NCBI GenBank assembly: GCA_965178635.1
Contig: CBCXVT010000036.1
Location: forward strand, 124,001 to 188,000
DNA length: 64,000 bases
Reading direction: 5' to 3'
From: GCA-2733415 sp965178635
GTDB lineage: Bacteria > Bacteroidota > Bacteroidia > Flavobacteriales > Flavobacteriaceae
Shown piece by piece: positions 45,230-54,062 of this stretch. The translations under genes and the position numbers were made by a program. Below the pieces are notes generated by a model. It saw nothing but the letters and a program-made list of their open reading frames with translations, was not told the origin of the DNA and searched no databases. Each line of letters begins with the position of its first letter. Position 1 is the first letter of the stretch.

Positions 45230-46393
45230 TTAGTTGATAACTAATTTTTTAATCACAGTGTTTTTGTCAGTTTGTATCTTTAAAAGATACATTCCAGATG
45301 CCACCGAGTTTAAGTTATCTAATGTTATTGTTGAGTGGGATGTGCTAATTTTTTTTGATAAAATTAATTTTCCGCTTATAGAGTACAATTCTAAGTTTTT
45401 GATAGCGTTGTTTCCTTTGTTGATGTATACACGGTCTGCGTGAGTAGGATTAGGGTAGACGCTAAAGTCTTCAGAAACATAATTTTCTACACTTAAAGTG
45501 TTTGTCCAAATTTCATTAACCCATTCTGGGTGATCTATAAAAGGGTTTCTATTATTTTGGTGATTAAAACCATTGTCATTTCTATCAAATTCTTTTTGAG
45601 AAGGAAGGTCTTGGTAGTGCCATGTCATTAATAAATTAATATACCATTGCTCATAAAATTGGTCTGAAGATCCGTCCATCGGGTTGTCTATAGTTGCACT
45701 GTGTAAATCCCAACTTCCTCCAGCATTAGCTTCAACAGCTTTGTCTTCATAACGAACTGCAAAATAGAGCAAGCACCTGGCAAAATCACCTTTAAATTCA
45801 TCTATTGGTTCAAACACATTTCCAGAAAAACCTGGGGTAGCACTAGAACCTAATTTTGACCCATTACTAGAAGACCAAGATGCAGTAGCAACATTTCCAT
45901 AAGGTCTATTGTCTCTTCGTCCGTTAGTATAGCCGTCAACAGGTACAACAAAATGATAATCATTTTTCATGGGGCTTAGACTGTTGAAAAAACCTTGAGG
46001 GAAAGTATGCTCTCTGTTGTAGCAATCACTTTCACCAGAGTATGAGCCACATTGGTTAGTTCCCATTGTAAAGTTATATGGGTCAGTGCCTGTTGGTGAT
46101 TCTGAGTACATGTCTAAAAGAGAGCCATCATTTTCATAGGAAGCATATAAATCTTTATCACCACTATTAACATTTTGGTAAGCTGTCCATAATGCTGCAT
46201 ATCCTTCATCTGTAGCAATGTATTCATTTACTGTAATTGTTGCATCGTCTACATTGTCAATGATCTCTTTCAACTTTGTTTTTAAGGTGTAACCAGTAAA
46301 TCCTGATGCATGGTCGTAATACCCAGTAGGAATAGTCTGTGCCTGAAGGGTATATGATACTAATAGTATCAAAAAAGTAATTTTTTTAATCAT
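45230..46393 (-). CDS. Secreted endonuclease I with T9SS sorting domain
   Basis: The 387-residue protein has a signal peptide (MIKKITFLILLVSYTLQAQ) and the endonuclease I (NucM/Bsn) domain with CYNREHTFPQGF (His129), DYHFVVPVDGYTNGRRDNRPYG and a WHYQDLPSQKEFDRND segment. A type A sorting domain closes it (SVYPNPTHADRVY, LELYSISGKLI, MYLLKIQTD). It would degrade extracellular DNA for phosphate or nucleosides. It has its own terminator. Confidence 0.93.
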   Translation of the reverse strand: MIKKITFLILLVSYTLQAQTIPTGYYDHASGFTGYTLKTKLKEIIDNVDDATITVNEYIATDEGYAALWTAYQNVNSGDKDLYASYENDGSLLDMYSESPTGTDPYNFTMGTNQCGSYSGESDCYNREHTFPQGFFNSLSPMKNDYHFVVPVDGYTNGRRDNRPYGNVATASWSSSNGSKLGSSATPGFSGNVFEPIDEFKGDFARCLLYFAVRYEDKAVEANAGGSWDLHSATIDNPMDGSSDQFYEQWYINLLMTWHYQDLPSQKEFDRNDNGFNHQNNRNPFIDHPEWVNEIWTNTLSVENYVSEDFSVYPNPTHADRVYINKGNNAIKNLELYSISGKLILSKKISTSHSTITLDNLNSVASGMYLLKIQTDKNTVIKKLVIN

Positions 46394-46410
46394 AATTAAG
46401 TGTTTTTGTT

Positions 46411-46438
46411 AAAAGAGATAAAAACCACTAAATCTCTT
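46411..46438 (-). terminator. Weak hairpin after the RsmB-like gene
   Basis: AAGAGAT (46413-46419) pairs with ATCTCTT (46432-46438); the minus strand continues with TTTTAACAAAAA. Confidence 0.4.
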
Positions 46439-46444
46439 GGGGTC

Positions 46445-47653
46445 TTATTTTTTGCGTTCTAATAATGCCATATAAAAGCCATCATAGCCACTTTGCGAAG
46501 ATAGGATTTTTTCATCAGATACAAACTTAAAGTCTTTATTTGTAGCTAAAAATTGTTTGACTTGATCTTGATTTTCAGATGGTAACACAGAGCATGTAGC
46601 ATAAACTAATTTCCCGCCTGGCTTCACCATTTTAGAATAACTGCACAAAATTTCTTGTTGTGTAGCTCTGATGTTATCTAAAAATTCTGGTTGTAATTTC
46701 CACTTAGAATCTGGGTTTCGTCTTAAAACTCCTAGACCGCTACATGGGGCATCAATTAATACACGGTCTGCTTTATCGTGTAGTTTTTTAATTGGTTTAG
46801 TAGAATCAATAGTTTTTAATGTGATGTTATGCACACTATTTCTTTTAGCTCGGACTTTTAATTTACGCAATTTACTTTCGTAAATATCCATAGCTATCAA
46901 CTGTCCTTTATTTTCCATTAATGATGCTAAATGCAAGGTTTTTCCACCAGCTCCAGCACAAGTGTCTACTACTTTCATTCCAGGTTGCACATCTAAGTAA
47001 GCAGCTACTAATTGTGATGAAGCATCTTGTACTTCAAACCAACCTAATTTAAAGGCTTCAGTTTTAAACACATTTGCGCGTTCTACTAATTTTATAGCGT
47101 CAGGATGATTTGGTAAAGTAACCGTTTCAATACCTTCTTCTGATAGTTTTGCTTGTAAAGCGTCTTTTGTTGTTTTAAGTGTGTTAGTTCTTAAAATAAC
47201 TTCAGCTTGTACATTTAAAGAAGCTATTTCTTTCGTCCAAACTTTCTCACCTAATTCCTTGACACCTATTTCGTCTATCCAATCTGGGATTGATTCTTTA
47301 AATTTTCTGATTTTAGATAACTCATCAAATCGTCCTTTGATTCGCCTAGATGGTGTTGGTTCAATCTGACTCCAATCTGGTAATTCAATTCCTCTTAACA
47401 CACACCAAACTGAAAATAAACGCCATAAATTAGGGCGTGTAAACGGTTCGTTAACTTCTGCAATTTCTGCGTATAAACGCTTCCATCTGATAATGTCGTA
47501 AATAGTTTCAGCAACAAATTTCCTGTCACGTGAGCCCCAACGTTTGTCACGTCTTAAAGCTTGTTCAACAGCTTTTCCTGCATATGCGCCTTCATTGAAA
47601 ACATCTCTAATACTATCTATTACTGCGTAAGTTAAATTTCTGTGTAATCTCAT
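46445..47653 (-). CDS. RsmB/NOP-type rRNA m5C methyltransferase
   Basis: The 402-residue protein methylates cytosine in rRNA. It has the SAM motif VVDTCAGAGGKTLHL (230-238), DAPCSGLGVLRRNPD (Cys304) and YATCSVLPSEN with Cys354, the two cysteines used in catalysis and product release. The N-terminus resembles the NusB-like part of RsmB (DSIRDVFNEGAYAGKAVEQAL) in shortened form. RsmB acts on C967 of 16S rRNA in E. coli; the exact position here is unknown. The promoter box is at 47686. Confidence 0.9.
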   Translation of the reverse strand: MRLHRNLTYAVIDSIRDVFNEGAYAGKAVEQALRRDKRWGSRDRKFVAETIYDIIRWKRLYAEIAEVNEPFTRPNLWRLFSVWCVLRGIELPDWSQIEPTPSRRIKGRFDELSKIRKFKESIPDWIDEIGVKELGEKVWTKEIASLNVQAEVILRTNTLKTTKDALQAKLSEEGIETVTLPNHPDAIKLVERANVFKTEAFKLGWFEVQDASSQLVAAYLDVQPGMKVVDTCAGAGGKTLHLASLMENKGQLIAMDIYESKLRKLKVRAKRNSVHNITLKTIDSTKPIKKLHDKADRVLIDAPCSGLGVLRRNPDSKWKLQPEFLDNIRATQQEILCSYSKMVKPGGKLVYATCSVLPSENQDQVKQFLATNKDFKFVSDEKILSSQSGYDGFYMALLERKK

Positions 47654-47685
47654 TTTAAAAATATATGACTGTATAAATCAGCCTA

Positions 47686-47693
47686 CAAAAGTA
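47686..47693 (-). promoter_or_regulatory. -7 promoter box of the RsmB-like gene
   Basis: The minus strand reads TACTTTTG (TAnnTTTG match), 33 bases before the ATG at 47653. Confidence 0.5.
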
Positions 47694-47719
47694 TTGTATA
47701 TTTACCGAAAATGTAAGTT

Positions 47720-48745
47720 ATGAGTCGATTATTATTTATTTGTGTTGTAATGTGTGCTTTTTTGTGTTGTAAAAAAGAAACAGTAGTGTTCAAGAAGGAG
47801 GTTAATGAGGTAGTTATAAAGCCAATTGTGAAAGATTCACTACTTAATGTAAGAGCGCTTGAAATTTATAAAGGGAATGTTGCAATTGCAACTTCAAATG
47901 GGAAAACACTTCTTTTGGAAAAAGGTGGAAAAGAATTTATTGAGTTGTTTCAAAAAGATACGATTCATAATCCAAACTTTAGAGCCTTAGCTTACACTGA
48001 TACTTCTATCTTCACAATTAGTATTGCGAATCCAGCTTTGTTGTATAAAGACGGGGTTTTGGTTTATAAAGAAGAACACGAAAAGGTGTTTTATGATGCC
48101 ATTGATTTTTGGAATAATGAAGAAGGAATTGCTATTGGTGATACTACTGATGATTGCTTGAGTATTATTATAACTAGGGATGGTGGTGAAACTTGGATAA
48201 AAATATCTTGTGATAAATTACCAAAAGGTAAATTTGGAGCCTTTGCCGCAAGTGATACAAACATAGCAATTGTAGGTGATAAAACGTGGGTAGCAACAGG
48301 AGGTGTAAAAAGTACGATATTGTATTCGGAAGATAAAGGACATATATGGAACTCTTTTAATACACCAATTATTCAAGGTGAGGATACTAAAGGAATTTAT
48401 TCAATTGATTTTTATAATGAAAACAGAGGCTTTGCAATCGGAGGTGATTATACCAAGCCAGAAGCAAATTTTAAAAATAAAATGAAGACTACAGATGGTG
48501 GTAAAACTTGGCAATTGGTGTCTGAGGGTAAAGGACCTGGATATAGGAGTTGTGTACAGTTTGTGCCAACTAAACAAGGACAAGAGTTAGTTGCTGTTGG
48601 GTTTAACGGTATTGATTATTCTAAAGATTTTGGAGAAACATGGCAACATTTAAGTGACGGCAGTTTTTATACGCTCCGTTTTTTAAATGATAGTATTGCT
48701 TACGCAGCTGGTAAAGGGAGTGTAGCGCAGCTAAAATTTAAGTAA
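47720..48745 (+). CDS. BNR/Ycf48-like beta-propeller lipoprotein
   Basis: The 341-residue protein starts MSRLLFICVVMCAFLCCKKE, which looks like a lipoprotein signal with Cys17 or Cys18 as lipid site, although the residue before it is unusual. The mature protein has repeated Asp-box motifs: TRDGGETWIKIS, SEDKGHIWNSF, TTDGGKTWQLV, YSKDFGETWQHL. This is a beta-propeller like Ycf48 or sialidase-type proteins annotated as oxidoreductases. It has no catalytic residues I can see. It is convergent with the operon of the Spy-like gene, sharing a terminator. Confidence 0.82.
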   Translation: MSRLLFICVVMCAFLCCKKETVVFKKEVNEVVIKPIVKDSLLNVRALEIYKGNVAIATSNGKTLLLEKGGKEFIELFQKDTIHNPNFRALAYTDTSIFTISIANPALLYKDGVLVYKEEHEKVFYDAIDFWNNEEGIAIGDTTDDCLSIIITRDGGETWIKISCDKLPKGKFGAFAASDTNIAIVGDKTWVATGGVKSTILYSEDKGHIWNSFNTPIIQGEDTKGIYSIDFYNENRGFAIGGDYTKPEANFKNKMKTTDGGKTWQLVSEGKGPGYRSCVQFVPTKQGQELVAVGFNGIDYSKDFGETWQHLSDGSFYTLRFLNDSIAYAAGKGSVAQLKFK

Positions 48746-48746
48746 A

Positions 48747-48776
48747 TAAAAAGAGAGCTTTAAGCTCTCTTTTTAT
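48747..48776. terminator. Bidirectional terminator
   Basis: AAAAAGAGAGCTT and AAGCTCTCTTTTT form a perfect stem between the convergent genes ending at 48745 and 48777, with A/T-runs at both ends. Confidence 0.85.
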
Positions 48777-49226
48777 TTATCGTTTATTTGGGTTTCTGTC
48801 TGAAGGAGACCTTCTGTCTTTAAATTTTTTTATCAACTTTCTTTTAAATTGATCCTCAGATTTTTGTAGTTGAATAATTTTTTTTGCTGACAATATGCTT
48901 TTTAGCTTTTGAGTTAATGCATTTTTTTCTTCATACATTTTCTTGTCTAAATCCATTGTAGTATTCAAAATATTTTGAGCTTCTTTTTCAGAAATAGTAT
49001 CAAATGTTTGATCTAGTTTCCTATGAATACTTCTTAGTTGTTTTCTTAAGTCATGTGTTTTTTTCTGAGACGCATTATAAACAGGCCAAAATTTTTCAGC
49101 TTCACTACTTGATAAATTTAATTCTGTTGTAATATGTGCAGTTTTTAAAGCTTTTATCTTTTCATGCTGTGCAAAAACAGTACTTACACTAAGCAATAAT
49201 AGAGCTATGATAATGTGTTTTTTCAT
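48777..49226 (-). CDS. Spy/CpxP-like periplasmic protein of the ECF operon
   Basis: The 149-residue protein has a signal peptide (MKKHIIIALLLLSVSTVFAQ). The rest is helical and charged: AHITTELNLSSSEAEKFWPVYN, the helix-rich EAQNILNTTMDLDKKMYEEK, and a basic end (KRKLIKKFKDRRS). It resembles Spy/CpxP proteins that sense envelope stress or protect proteins. In Flavobacteriia such genes follow an ECF sigma gene. It is 8 bases after the 49235 gene and is part of that operon. Confidence 0.75.
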   Translation of the reverse strand: MKKHIIIALLLLSVSTVFAQHEKIKALKTAHITTELNLSSSEAEKFWPVYNASQKKTHDLRKQLRSIHRKLDQTFDTISEKEAQNILNTTMDLDKKMYEEKNALTQKLKSILSAKKIIQLQKSEDQFKRKLIKKFKDRRSPSDRNPNKR

Positions 49227-49234
49227 GGTTTATG

Positions 49235-49732
49235 TTATAAGTCGTTATTAAAATAATCTTCAGAAATTGTTACTTCAGATAAATAATCTATAATGTTATC
49301 TTCTTCAATATTTGAAAATGAAATTTCATCAAGGTCAGAAGAATTGATGCCGTATATTTCTGCTATTTCATTAGAAGTGATAGTGATATCTTCTGTTGAA
49401 AAGTAGTCTTCATAAGCAGCATATTCAATATCATCAAATGTTACGTTTTGTATGTCTGATGGTTTTAATATAAAGATGCTAAACACTAAAGCAGCAGCAA
49501 TTGTTGAAATATAAGCTACTTGTTTTTTGCTGATTAATGAAATGACTTTTGTTTTTGAATGTTCAATTTGTTTAAGAACGTCAGTTTCTAAAGTATCAAA
49601 ATAATTTTCAGGGGTTGTAAATCCAGTTTTGTTTTTAAGTTGTAATTGCTTAAAAAGATTGTTTTCGAAAGCATCGAAATAATTATCAGGAGTTTTAAAC
49701 CCCGTTTTAATATGTTCTTTATTAGTGTTCAT
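49235..49732 (-). CDS. Membrane protein, candidate anti-sigma factor
   Basis: The 165-residue protein has a cytosolic N-terminus with two similar segments (GFKTPDNYFDAFENNLFKQL and GFTTPENYFDTLETDVLKQI), one membrane helix (VAYISTIAAALVFSIFIL) and an acidic periplasmic C-terminus (FDDIEYAAYEDYFSTED). This layout, together with its place right after the ECF sigma gene, suggests an anti-sigma factor. I do not see the zinc-binding motif of ZAS proteins. The role is inference from position. Confidence 0.65.
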   Translation of the reverse strand: MNTNKEHIKTGFKTPDNYFDAFENNLFKQLQLKNKTGFTTPENYFDTLETDVLKQIEHSKTKVISLISKKQVAYISTIAAALVFSIFILKPSDIQNVTFDDIEYAAYEDYFSTEDITITSNEIAEIYGINSSDLDEISFSNIEEDNIIDYLSEVTISEDYFNNDL

Positions 49733-49764
49733 TTAATTATTAGACTCTATAAAAGTATAAAGGT

Positions 49765-50316
49765 TTAATTTTGATGTGCGTCTTCTTTTATATAAAACTC
49801 TATTTTTTTTACAGCATGATGATATGATGCTTTTAAAGCCCCAACAGAGGTGTCTAGTATTTCTGACATATCCTGGTATTTTACATTATCGAAATATTTC
49901 ATGTTAAATACCAGTTGTTGTTTTTGTGGTAAAGTAGCAATGGCTTGTTGTAACTTTAATTGCGCAGCATTGCCATCAAAATACTCATCAGATACCAAAT
50001 TACCTAATATAGTCTGTTGCACTTCCTCTGTAGTTGAATTGTTTTTCTTAGCGCGTTGATTGATAAAGGTTATAGCTTCATTTGTAGCAATCCGATACAT
50101 CCAGGAATACAATTTACTATCTTCATTAAACTTAGAGATATTTCTAAAAATCTTAACAAAAGTATTTTGTAGTACATCATCAGTATCATCATGATTAATT
50201 ACAATCTTTCTAATGTGCCAATACAAACGCTCTTTGTAAGTACTCACAAGTTCTTTAAACGCATTGTTTATAGTCTTTGGGTTTTTAAGTAATTGTATTA
50301 ATTCGTTTTCGCTCAT
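49765..50316 (-). CDS. ECF-type RNA polymerase sigma factor
   Basis: The 183-residue sigma-70-family protein has region 2 (DVLQNTFVKIFRNISKFNED, then LYSWMYRIATNEAITFI) and region 4 (LPQKQQLVFNMKYFDNVKYQD, MSEILDTSVGALKASYHHAVKK). It directs RNA polymerase to a small regulon. The following genes encode a candidate anti-sigma membrane protein and a Spy-like periplasmic protein, so the three probably form one envelope-stress unit. Confidence 0.92.
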   Translation of the reverse strand: MSENELIQLLKNPKTINNAFKELVSTYKERLYWHIRKIVINHDDTDDVLQNTFVKIFRNISKFNEDSKLYSWMYRIATNEAITFINQRAKKNNSTTEEVQQTILGNLVSDEYFDGNAAQLKLQQAIATLPQKQQLVFNMKYFDNVKYQDMSEILDTSVGALKASYHHAVKKIEFYIKEDAHQN

Positions 50317-50396
50317 CTAATGGGTAAAACCTTTAGACTTTAAAGATAAGAAATGGTTTAATTGAAAAGTACTTTATGTTTTATAATGCTACAAAT

Positions 50397-50427
50397 AAAA
50401 AAGGTAATACAAACGTGTCACCTTTTT
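50397..50427 (-). terminator. Terminator of the ABC transporter gene
   Basis: AAAAAGGT and ACCTTTTT form an 8-bp stem around a 14-base loop just after the stop; the minus strand continues with TTATTTGT. Confidence 0.7.
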
Positions 50428-50430
50428 AAG

Positions 50431-52257
50431 TTATGTAATTGATTGCATGTCAACCAATTTTTTATACATGCCTTGTTTGGCAAGTAATTCCTCATGATTT
50501 CCTTGTTCAACTATTCTACCTTTCTTCATAACGATAATAACATCGGCGTTTTTAATTGTAGATAATCTGTGCGCAATAACAATAGATGTCCTGTTACGCA
50601 TCATGTTTTCCAAAGCAATTTGAACGGCACGTTCACTTTCCGTATCTAAAGCAGAAGTGGCTTCGTCTAAAATCATAATTGGAGGATTTTTCAAAACTGC
50701 TCTTGCAATAGATAAACGTTGTTTCTGTCCACCAGAAAGTTTTCCTCCACCGTCACCAATGTTTGTACTGAAACCCTCTGGTAAATCTTTTATAAACTCG
50801 TATGCATTAGCAATTTTAGAAGCCTCAATAATTTCTTCATCAGTTGCATTTTCAAGCCCGAACTTAATATTATTTTTTATAGTGTCATTAAATAAAATAG
50901 AATCTTGAGTTACCAGCCCCATTAATCCCCTGACTGATTTTTTCTTCAAATCACGAATGTCTGTGCCATCAATTTTAATACTTCCTTCATTGATGTCATA
51001 AAAACGCGTTAATAGATTTGCGATGGTTGATTTTCCACTACCAGATTGTCCAACTAAGGCAATAGTTTTTCCTTTAGGAACATTAACTGAAAAATCTTTT
51101 AACACATAATCATCATCATATTTAAAAGAGACATTTTTGATGTCGATATTGTCTTTAAAAGAGTTTTTTTCTTGAGCAGTTATTTTATCATTAAGTGGGG
51201 AAGCAGTATTTAATACTGTTAATACTCTGTCTGCTGCTGCATTTCCTGATTTTACTTTATAGCTCGCTTTAGAGATAGCTTTTGCTGGAGTTAAAATTTG
51301 GTATGATAATGCCATATAGCCAATAAATGCTCCACCTGATAAGGTCTGTTCAACTAAAACCATATTCCCTCCATACCATAAAAGTACTGATATTGTAGCG
51401 ATACCTAGAAACTCACTCGTAGGAGATGCTAAATTTTGGCGATGTCCTAACACATTTGAAAAATTAAAAAAACGAGTGGTTGATTCTTGAAATTTTTTGT
51501 TAAATAATGATTCAGCATTAAACCCTTTGATGACTTTGAGTCCCGTTAAAGTTTCTTCAAGTGTTGAAAGAAACACCCCTTGTTCGTTTTGAACTTTTTC
51601 GGAATGTTTCTTTAGATGTTTTCCTATTTTAGAAATTATAAACCCAGAAATTGGAATAAATAAGAATACAAAAAATGTTAATTTCGGACTGATAATAAAC
51701 ATAGTCACAATAGCAAAAGCTATTGTGAGTGGTTCTCTAACAATAAGCTCTAGAATTGATAACAGAGAAACTTGAACTTGATTAACATCACTTGAAATTC
51801 TTGCAATAACATCACCTTTTCTTTTCTCTGAATAATATGAAATTGGTAAGTCAACTATTTTTTTATAGATACTATTTCTAAGGTCTTTAAGTACTCCGTT
51901 TCTTAAATAGGTGATAAAAAACATAGCTAAATAACTAAATAAGTTCTTTAAAAGAAATAAACTTATAATTAATACAATCATATACAACAAAGCCTGTTGT
52001 GGGCCAGATTCTTCAGATGTAGTTGTAACGATATAATTTAAGTAGTTTTCTAAAAAATCTTTGAGTCCGGTAATCCCGTTATATGTCGGCTTTTGGTATA
52101 TTTTTTTACTCTCGCCGAATAAAACGTTTATCATTGGCATTAATGATACCATTGCTAGCGTGCTAAAAAGAGCATAAAAAGCATTGCAAATAATATTTAA
52201 TATAGCATATTTTTTGTAAGGTATAATGTACGGCGCAAGCTTTTTAATGTATTCCAT
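50431..52257 (-). CDS. ABC transporter, fused permease/ATPase (MsbA-like)
   Basis: The 608-residue protein has six helices in the N-terminal half and an ATPase half with Walker A GQSGSGKST (403-411), Q-loop VTQDSILFND, signature LSGGQKQRLS, Walker B MILDEATSALD and the switch His in IAHRLST. This is the half-transporter layout of MsbA/lipid exporters. The start codon follows the TAA of the phosphomutase gene with no spacer, so the two are co-translated. The substrate is not certain; lipid A or another lipid is likely. Confidence 0.88.
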   Translation of the reverse strand: MEYIKKLAPYIIPYKKYAILNIICNAFYALFSTLAMVSLMPMINVLFGESKKIYQKPTYNGITGLKDFLENYLNYIVTTTSEESGPQQALLYMIVLIISLFLLKNLFSYLAMFFITYLRNGVLKDLRNSIYKKIVDLPISYYSEKRKGDVIARISSDVNQVQVSLLSILELIVREPLTIAFAIVTMFIISPKLTFFVFLFIPISGFIISKIGKHLKKHSEKVQNEQGVFLSTLEETLTGLKVIKGFNAESLFNKKFQESTTRFFNFSNVLGHRQNLASPTSEFLGIATISVLLWYGGNMVLVEQTLSGGAFIGYMALSYQILTPAKAISKASYKVKSGNAAADRVLTVLNTASPLNDKITAQEKNSFKDNIDIKNVSFKYDDDYVLKDFSVNVPKGKTIALVGQSGSGKSTIANLLTRFYDINEGSIKIDGTDIRDLKKKSVRGLMGLVTQDSILFNDTIKNNIKFGLENATDEEIIEASKIANAYEFIKDLPEGFSTNIGDGGGKLSGGQKQRLSIARAVLKNPPIMILDEATSALDTESERAVQIALENMMRNRTSIVIAHRLSTIKNADVIIVMKKGRIVEQGNHEELLAKQGMYKKLVDMQSIT

Positions 52258-53982
52258 TTAGTTTACGTTCAAATCGTTAATGATAGCATCTATTTTAGCA
52301 TCTAATCGTGTGTTGATCTTTTCAAAATCATCAACAGTTTTTAAGGTGTTTTTTACGCTGATGTAAAACTTTATCTTTGGTTCAGTTCCACTCGGTCTAC
52401 ATGCAATTTTACTACCATCTTCTGTGTAATAAATTAACACGTTAGATTTTGGTACGTCAAGCGGATAAGTTTTATCAGTCACTATATTTTTCATTGTTGA
52501 CGCTTGGTAATCTTCTAGCATGATAACTTTAGAGCCGTTGATTTTCTTCAATGGTTTCTGTCTAAAATCTACCATCATTTGTGCAATTTCTTCAGCGCCA
52601 GAAATTCCTTTTTTAACAAGAGATACTAAATGCTCTTTGTAAAAACCATGAGTCACATATAATTTTAATAATTCGTAGTAAAACGAACTGTCGTTAGATT
52701 TTGCTTGACTAGCTATTTCACAAGCTAATAATGACGCGGTAACCGCATCTTTATCTCTTACAAAATCACCAACCATAAACCCAAAACTTTCTTCTCCACC
52801 ACCAATAAATGCTTGTTTAGGGTGGTCTTTAATCATTTTAGCAATCCATTTAAAACCTGTTAAACCAACTTTACATTCAACCCCATAATAGTCTGCTAAT
52901 TCTTGCATCATTGGTGTAGATACAATTGTAGATCCTACAAAATCAGTATCGCCTAATTTTCCTTGTTTTAGCCACTGACCAATTAAGAAATCTGTCATGA
53001 CAATCATGGTTTGATTTCCGTTTAACAAAATCAATTTGTTGTCTGTATCTCTAACAGCAATTCCTAGTCTATCAGAATCAGGATCTGTACCGATAACGAT
53101 ATCGGCGTTTACCTTTTCTGCTAGATCCATTGCCATTGCTAATGCTTCTGGTTCTTCAGGATTTGGTGACTTTACTGTAGGGAAGTTTCCGTCAGGTTTT
53201 GCTTGTTCCTCAACAATGTGAATATTAGTGTATCCAGCACGTTTTAAAGTTTCTGGTAATATTGTAATTGAAGTTCCGTGTAGTGATGTGAATACTATAG
53301 ATAAATTCTTACGATCTGTACCTTCAAAACTACCGTTTGTTACTGAAGCGTTTATAAATGCTTCATCAACACCTTTGTCTATCAATTCAATTAAACTGTT
53401 GTTGGCTTCAAAATTAATATTAGTATAATCAACAGCATTAATTGCATCTATAATTTCTCCATCTTGAGGAGGTACAATTTGTCCGCCATCATTCCAATAT
53501 ACTTTATAGCCATTATATTCCGGTGGATTGTGAGATGCTGTTAACACAATTCCACAATCGCAACCTAAATGTTTTACGGCGAAAGATAATTCTGGAGTTG
53601 GTCTTAATTCTGAAAATAAATAGACCTTAATACCATTTGCTGAAAAGACATCAGCAACCAATTTAGCTAATGAGTCAGAGTTATGTCTGCAATCATAAGC
53701 AATAGCTACTTTTAAATCTTTATTTGGGTGTTCCTGCTTTAAATAGTTAGCAAGACCTTGTGTGTTTTTTCCTAAAGTATATTTGTTTATACGGTTTGTA
53801 CCCACACCCATAATACCACGCATTCCTCCAGTACCAAAAGCTAAATTTTTATAAAAACTTTCTTTAAGTTCATCAGGATTGTTGGCGATTAGTTCTTTTA
53901 TTTGATGTTGTGTATCTTCGTCAAAAGTTGGTGTTAACCATGTGTTTGCAACGTCAAGAATTTCAGGTGCTATGTGTATCAT
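52258..53982 (-). CDS. Phospho-sugar mutase (phosphoglucomutase/phosphomannomutase)
   Basis: The 574-residue enzyme interconverts hexose-6-phosphate and hexose-1-phosphate. The catalytic Ser150 lies in VLTASHNPPEYNGYK. The Mg-binding loop is GTDPDSDRLG (Asp300, 302, 304), the sugar loop is GGGEESFGF, and the C-terminal phosphate loop is CRPSGTEPKIKFY. It is of the long PGM2-like type. Glucose-1-phosphate would feed nucleotide-sugar synthesis. It is the first gene of a two-gene unit with the ABC transporter. Confidence 0.93.
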   Translation of the reverse strand: MIHIAPEILDVANTWLTPTFDEDTQHQIKELIANNPDELKESFYKNLAFGTGGMRGIMGVGTNRINKYTLGKNTQGLANYLKQEHPNKDLKVAIAYDCRHNSDSLAKLVADVFSANGIKVYLFSELRPTPELSFAVKHLGCDCGIVLTASHNPPEYNGYKVYWNDGGQIVPPQDGEIIDAINAVDYTNINFEANNSLIELIDKGVDEAFINASVTNGSFEGTDRKNLSIVFTSLHGTSITILPETLKRAGYTNIHIVEEQAKPDGNFPTVKSPNPEEPEALAMAMDLAEKVNADIVIGTDPDSDRLGIAVRDTDNKLILLNGNQTMIVMTDFLIGQWLKQGKLGDTDFVGSTIVSTPMMQELADYYGVECKVGLTGFKWIAKMIKDHPKQAFIGGGEESFGFMVGDFVRDKDAVTASLLACEIASQAKSNDSSFYYELLKLYVTHGFYKEHLVSLVKKGISGAEEIAQMMVDFRQKPLKKINGSKVIMLEDYQASTMKNIVTDKTYPLDVPKSNVLIYYTEDGSKIACRPSGTEPKIKFYISVKNTLKTVDDFEKINTRLDAKIDAIINDLNVN

Positions 53983-54007
53983 TGTATGTTCTTAGTGTAA
54001 TAATATG

Positions 54008-54015
54008 CAAATGTA
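54008..54015 (-). promoter_or_regulatory. -7 promoter box of the phosphomutase-ABC unit
   Basis: The minus strand reads TACATTTG (TAnnTTTG match), 26 bases before the ATG at 53982. Confidence 0.55.
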
Positions 54016-54062
54016 ATGAATTTGAATTACGATTTGCAGTTTTTAATTTTGTGACTAAAATT

